Assembly (NCBI GenBank): GCA_016188705.1
Contig: JACPHH010000006.1
Span: forward strand, 1-62,913
Length of the DNA: 62,913 nt
Direction: 5' to 3'
Source of the DNA: Candidatus Peregrinibacteria bacterium
GTDB lineage: Bacteria; Patescibacteriota; Gracilibacteria; UBA1369; JACRIC01
The stretch's first letter is position 1, and each line of letters begins with the position of its first letter. The position numbers and the translations under genes are program-made. Under the pieces are notes generated by a model. That model was given only the letters and a program-made list of their open reading frames with translations, ran no database searches and was not told the DNA's origin. Positions 59,399 to 62,913 of this stretch are shown in pieces.

Positions 59399-62071
59399 AT
59401 GTCCCCATGTGTATTTTCCTTTGAAGAAGGTCATAAAGACATGAAGGATGTATTGGGAGGAAAAGGCGCGAATTTGGCCGAAATGACCAATCTTGGACTC
59501 CCTGTTCCACCGGGTTTTACGATTACAACGGCCGCCTGTCTCTTTTTTTTACGTGAAGGCAAGTATCCTCAGGGATTTCAACAGGAGCTCGATATAAAAC
59601 TCCACGAGCTCGAAATAAAAATCAGCAAACAGTTTGGAAACAAAGACAATCCTCTGCTTATATCCGTTCGGTCGGGTTCTAAATTTTCCATGCCGGGCAT
59701 GATGGATACCGTGCTGAATTTGGGTCTCAATGATGAAACGGTGCAAGGACTGGTGGCAAAAACGAATAATGAACGATTTTGCTTTGACGCCTACAGACGT
59801 TTTATTCAAATGTTCGGCAATGTGGTACTCAATATGAATCATGAACATTTTGAAGAAGCAATGGATGAACTCAAGGCCGAAAAACGTGTAAAACTCGACA
59901 CGGAACTTGACGCTAAAGATCTTCAGGAACTCGTGATTCGATTTAAGGAACTCGTGAAAAAAGATACTGGCAGAGTATTTCCGATAGATCCAAAAGAACA
60001 GCTTCGCACAGCCATAGAAGCTGTTTTTCATTCCTGGAATAGTAAGCGGGCGAAGACCTATCGCACGCTTCATGCTATTCCGGAAGACCTTGGAACCGCG
60101 GTAAATATCCAAGCCATGGTATTTGGAAATATGGGCGAAGATAGCGGCACGGGTGTTGCCTTTACCCGAAATCCTGCCACTGGTGAAAATGTTTTCTATG
60201 GCGAATTCCTTATGAATGCTCAAGGTGAAGATGTGGTGGCGGGTATCCGAACGCCTCTTTTCATTGAAGAACTCAAGAAAAAAATGCCACGTATTTACGA
60301 CGAACTTGTGGTGATTCGTAAAAAACTCGAATACCACTATCAAGATATGCAAGATATTGAATTTACCATCGAAAATGGACGACTCTTTATTCTTCAAACC
60401 AGAAATGGCAAAAGAACGACTCACGCCGCGGTGAAAATCGCGGTTGACATGGTGGACGAAAAGCTTATTTCTCGTGAAGAAGCGGTTCTTCGTATTGATC
60501 CCAAACAGCTGAGTCAGCTTCTTCATCCTTCGATTGACCCGAAAGCGCAAAAAAAAATTATTGCGAAAGGGCTTCCCGCCTCTCCAGGCGCAGCATCGGG
60601 AAAAGTTGTTTTTACCGCTGATGAAGCCTATCAATGGGCGGATCGAGGCGAAAAAGTTATTTTGGTGCGCAAAGAAACAACGCCGGAAGATATTCACGGA
60701 ATGCATGCGGCTCAGGGAATTTTGACAGCAACAGGAGGCATGACTTCTCACGCGGCTGTAGTCTGCCGAGGAATGGGAAAGTGTTGTGTCGCAGGTTGTA
60801 GCGATATAACGGTTTCAAAAACGAAAAAACAATTTTCTGTTGAAGGGATCACAATTCAAGAAGGCGATATTATAACCCTGGATGGAAGCACTGGTGAAGT
60901 TATACTTGGAGAAGTTGCCACCTTGGAACCGACTCTTACGGGCGATTTTCGTGTTCTTATGAAATGGGCCGACACGTTTCGATCTTTGAAAGTGCGCGCC
61001 AATGCTGATACGCCCATAGATGCCAAAAAAGCCCTCGAATTTGGCGCTGAAGGCATTGGACTTTGTAGAACCGAGCATATGTTTTTTAACGAAGAACGCA
61101 TTAAAATCATGCGTGAAATGATACTTTCCACAACTGAAATTGCTCGTCGCAAAGCTCTTTCCAAGCTTTTGCCGTTTCAAAAAGGAGATTTTATGGAAAT
61201 TTTCCGTGTCATGGATGGCCTGCCTGTAACGATTCGTCTTTTGGATCCGCCATTGCATGAATTTATGCCGGAAAAAGAAGAACACATTGAGGCGCTTGCC
61301 AAAGAGATGAATATAAGCGTGGTGGATCTCAAGGATGTTATTTCAAAGATGCATGAAGTCAATCCCATGCTGGGGCATCGCGGTTGTCGGCTTGGAGTAA
61401 CCTATCCGGAAATTTATGAAATGCAGGTTCGAGCCATTTTGGAAGCGGGTATCGAAGTATCGGCCGAAGGAATACAACCGTTTCCCGAAATCGAAGTTCC
61501 TCTGGTAGGCCATGTTCGAGAGCTTCAAAAAATAAAAAAACGTATTGAATGTATTCTTGATGAAATCCGTGAAAACGTGAAATTTTCGATAAAAATCGGC
61601 ACCATGATTGAACTTCCCCGCGCCTGTTTAACGGCTGACGATATTGCGCCGGAAGCTGATTTTTTCTCTTTTGGAACGAATGATTTAACGCAGATGGTTT
61701 TCGGGCTGAGTCGGGACGATGCCGGAAAATTTTTACCGAAATATGTGGAAAGCGGCATATTGAAGCGTGATCCGACGGAAAGTATTGATCAAAAAGGCGT
61801 TGGACGATTGATGCAGACGTGTGTTGAATTAGCGAGAGGGGTCAAATCTGATTTGGAAATCGGTATTTGCGGCGAGCACGGCGGCGAGCCAGATTCGGTA
61901 CAATTTTGCCATAGAATCGGTCTTAATTACGTGAGTTGTTCTCCTTATCGAGTGCCTCTTGCCCGACTTGCCGCCGCCCATGCCGCCCTGATTGAAAAAG
62001 CCCAATATGAGAAAAAAAAAGCCTCATTCGGCCATCAGAAAAAAAAGGAAATGACCAGTTTGACGTTGTAA
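59399..62071 (+). CDS. ppdK: Pyruvate, phosphate dikinase
   Basis: 890 aa, full length for the family. It interconverts pyruvate, ATP and phosphate with phosphoenolpyruvate, AMP and diphosphate. The N-terminal ATP-grasp domain has GGKGANLAEM and SVRSGSKFSMPGMMDTVLN. The central swivelling domain carries the phosphorylated histidine in GGMTSHAAVVCRGMGK (about residue 455). The C-terminal PEP domain has the conserved RTEHMFF and the cysteine in GICGEHGG. The frame opens at ATG 59399 with no clear Shine-Dalgarno. PEP from this enzyme is the co-substrate of the NeuB reaction. A minus-strand 400-codon open frame inside it is a shadow. Confidence 0.96.
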   Translation: MSPCVFSFEEGHKDMKDVLGGKGANLAEMTNLGLPVPPGFTITTAACLFFLREGKYPQGFQQELDIKLHELEIKISKQFGNKDNPLLISVRSGSKFSMPGMMDTVLNLGLNDETVQGLVAKTNNERFCFDAYRRFIQMFGNVVLNMNHEHFEEAMDELKAEKRVKLDTELDAKDLQELVIRFKELVKKDTGRVFPIDPKEQLRTAIEAVFHSWNSKRAKTYRTLHAIPEDLGTAVNIQAMVFGNMGEDSGTGVAFTRNPATGENVFYGEFLMNAQGEDVVAGIRTPLFIEELKKKMPRIYDELVVIRKKLEYHYQDMQDIEFTIENGRLFILQTRNGKRTTHAAVKIAVDMVDEKLISREEAVLRIDPKQLSQLLHPSIDPKAQKKIIAKGLPASPGAASGKVVFTADEAYQWADRGEKVILVRKETTPEDIHGMHAAQGILTATGGMTSHAAVVCRGMGKCCVAGCSDITVSKTKKQFSVEGITIQEGDIITLDGSTGEVILGEVATLEPTLTGDFRVLMKWADTFRSLKVRANADTPIDAKKALEFGAEGIGLCRTEHMFFNEERIKIMREMILSTTEIARRKALSKLLPFQKGDFMEIFRVMDGLPVTIRLLDPPLHEFMPEKEEHIEALAKEMNISVVDLKDVISKMHEVNPMLGHRGCRLGVTYPEIYEMQVRAILEAGIEVSAEGIQPFPEIEVPLVGHVRELQKIKKRIECILDEIRENVKFSIKIGTMIELPRACLTADDIAPEADFFSFGTNDLTQMVFGLSRDDAGKFLPKYVESGILKRDPTESIDQKGVGRLMQTCVELARGVKSDLEIGICGEHGGEPDSVQFCHRIGLNYVSCSPYRVPLARLAAAHAALIEKAQYEKKKASFGHQKKKEMTSLTL

Positions 62072-62417
62072 AATAGCAACAGGATGCCGTTTATAGAAAA
62101 ATATCTTACTGATAGTTTTTTCTATCTAACTATAAAAAACGACTGAATGTACTTTTTTCTGTGGCTGGATAGAGGATGCAAGAAGTTGGTTAATAAGCTT
62201 CAGTTTTCGTGATTTTTTTAAAATAATGCATGAAAGAACGATATCTTCAGACTGTTATTCATGAAGACCTCAAAGAAAAAATGGTTTTTCTCGGCGGACC
62301 AAGGCAGGTAGGAAAAACGACTCTTGCCCAATCAGTCGGTTTTTCCTTTGCGTTATAAAAATTTAATGGTATAATAAATAGATAATTTTTCAAAAAAAGA
62401 AAAATAAAAAGTATTCC
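62072..62417. other. Intergenic region with ATPase remnant
   Basis: 346 bp between ppdK and the secreted protein gene. Apart from the truncated ATPase fragment at 62230-62358 I see only AT-rich sequence; no convincing terminator. Confidence 0.7.
62230..62358 (+). pseudogene. Truncated AAA_14/DUF4143 ATPase
   Basis: 42 codons from ATG to TAA. The peptide begins MKERYLQTVI and continues VFLGGPRQVGKTTLAQS, the Walker A region of AAA_14/DUF4143 ATPases, then stops. Everything after the P-loop (Walker B, DUF4143 and nuclease-like part) is absent. It is the remnant of a gene like that at 20600-21742, although the sequences differ enough to be different members. Confidence 0.85.
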
Positions 62418-62913
62418 ATGAAAAAAACTTTTTGTTCTGGATTGGGTGTTTTTCTTTCCATCGCTCTGACTTTTGTCCTTGTTTTGAAATTTGATTTTGT
62501 TTCTTTTACCAACGCTAAACAATATAGTGCAGGCACTGTTCTTACCGCGGATACGACTGACACGGAGGACGTTGTTATTCCAAGTGGATACGTTCTTACC
62601 ATGCAGGGCGATATTACCTGGACCATTCAAGGAAATTTAGTCGTGGATGGCACATTGATTATTGACGATGATGAAAATAAATCTAGCTATCCAATCTTGC
62701 GTGTCCAAGGCGATTTGAATGTCTCCTCCTCGGGAAAAATTAACGCGGATGGCTATGGATATGCAGGTGGCGCTAAAGAAAAAAATGGCAGCGGCACTTC
62801 TCCAGGTATCTATCAAAGTAACTCGGGCGGCGGCGGCGGTCACGCAGGCAAAGGCGGTAATTCCTCCAAAGGCGCCTCAGGCGGTTCCACTATTTATGGC
62901 TCTACTCTTGCTC
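62418..62913 (+). CDS. Secreted glycine-rich surface protein, 5' part
   Basis: Open frame of 165 codons running off the window. N-terminal signal sequence (MKKTFCSGLGVFLSIALTFV, lysine-rich n-region and hydrophobic core). Next comes a beta-helix-like region (VVIPSGYVLTMQGDITWTI, GNLVVDGTLII, LRVQGDLNVSSSGKINADG), a pattern of repeated short strands in large exported proteins. Gly/Ser-rich HAGKGGN turns follow, as in adhesin-like glycine-rich proteins. Size and function are unknown because the 3' end is missing. Confidence 0.8.
   Translation, partial: MKKTFCSGLGVFLSIALTFVLVLKFDFVSFTNAKQYSAGTVLTADTTDTEDVVIPSGYVLTMQGDITWTIQGNLVVDGTLIIDDDENKSSYPILRVQGDLNVSSSGKINADGYGYAGGAKEKNGSGTSPGIYQSNSGGGGGHAGKGGNSSKGASGGSTIYGSTLA

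Noticed and set aside
59549-60751. 400-codon minus-strand open frame inside ppdK
   Set aside because: Shadow of a well-conserved full-length pyruvate phosphate dikinase on the plus strand; the translated peptide is Phe/His-rich with no domain.

Overview
The window is 62.9 kb of AT-rich, densely packed bacterial DNA. It is dominated by one very large cell-surface glycan locus, flanked on the right by an S-layer gene, dnaJ, two tRNAs, glutamate dehydrogenase and pyruvate phosphate dikinase. TGA acts as a stop (for example at the end of the flippase gene), so the code is the standard bacterial one. Few genes have a clear Shine-Dalgarno sequence, most start codons sit within a few bases of the previous stop, and many genes overlap. 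An SLH/thrombospondin-type-3 S-layer protein, pyruvate phosphate dikinase, DUF4143 ATPases and a huge sugar-modification locus would fit an uncultured low-GC lineage, possibly Patescibacteria such as Peregrinibacteria. No marker gene here fixes the lineage.

Layout. 1-15.5 kb: mostly plus-strand glycosyltransferases, SAM methyltransferases (coiled-coil, FkbM and C-methyl types), an FAD oxidoreductase and a Wzx flippase. 15.4-28.2 kb: minus-strand sugar-nucleotide genes (two Gfo/Idh/MocA oxidoreductases, an N-acetyl sugar amidotransferase with HisH- and HisF-like partners, a PseB/FlaA1-type dehydratase, PIG-L deacetylase, DegT aminotransferase, NeuC-type epimerase, WbqC and SDR), interrupted by a DUF4143 ATPase and a TPR-like gene. 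28.9-31.3 kb: a methyltransferase and a sugar formyltransferase. 31.3-37.6 kb: a nonulosonic (legionaminic/sialic-like) acid operon with a fused CMP-transferase/synthase. 38.4-41.3 kb: a second amidotransferase/HisH/HisF set. 41.5-49.3 kb: membrane glycosyltransferases, WbpE/WbpD/WbpB-type genes and ugd. 49.5-53.4 kb: the S-layer protein. 53.7-62.9 kb: tRNA-Glu, dnaJ, a membrane protein, tRNA-Lys, an HTH/repeat/coiled-coil protein, gdh, ppdK, an ATPase remnant and the start of a secreted glycine-rich protein.

How it works together (inference). The genes would build diacetamido-uronic acids and nonulosonic acids, convert N-acetyl groups to amidines with ammonia from HisH through HisF-like channels, decorate them (methyl, formyl, acyl), assemble glycans and export them with Wzx. 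The S-layer protein next door is a plausible acceptor or neighbour on the cell surface.

The most unusual content is not a gene. A dispersed family of about 165-bp imperfect palindromes (termini AGGAACCTCTGAAAAACG and its complement) is present in about 16 full or partial copies. Five copies lie inside reading frames, always giving the peptide start (G/E)TSEK: two are internal (a glycosyltransferase and HisF2) and three form N-termini. This resembles the Rickettsia palindromic elements. A second family, a 130-bp hairpin MITE, occurs three times, each time between 8-bp direct repeats, and once is nested inside a third repeat family. Several enzymes also carry expanded in-frame tandem repeats (HisH2, the coiled-coil methyltransferase, Ugd and the HTH protein).
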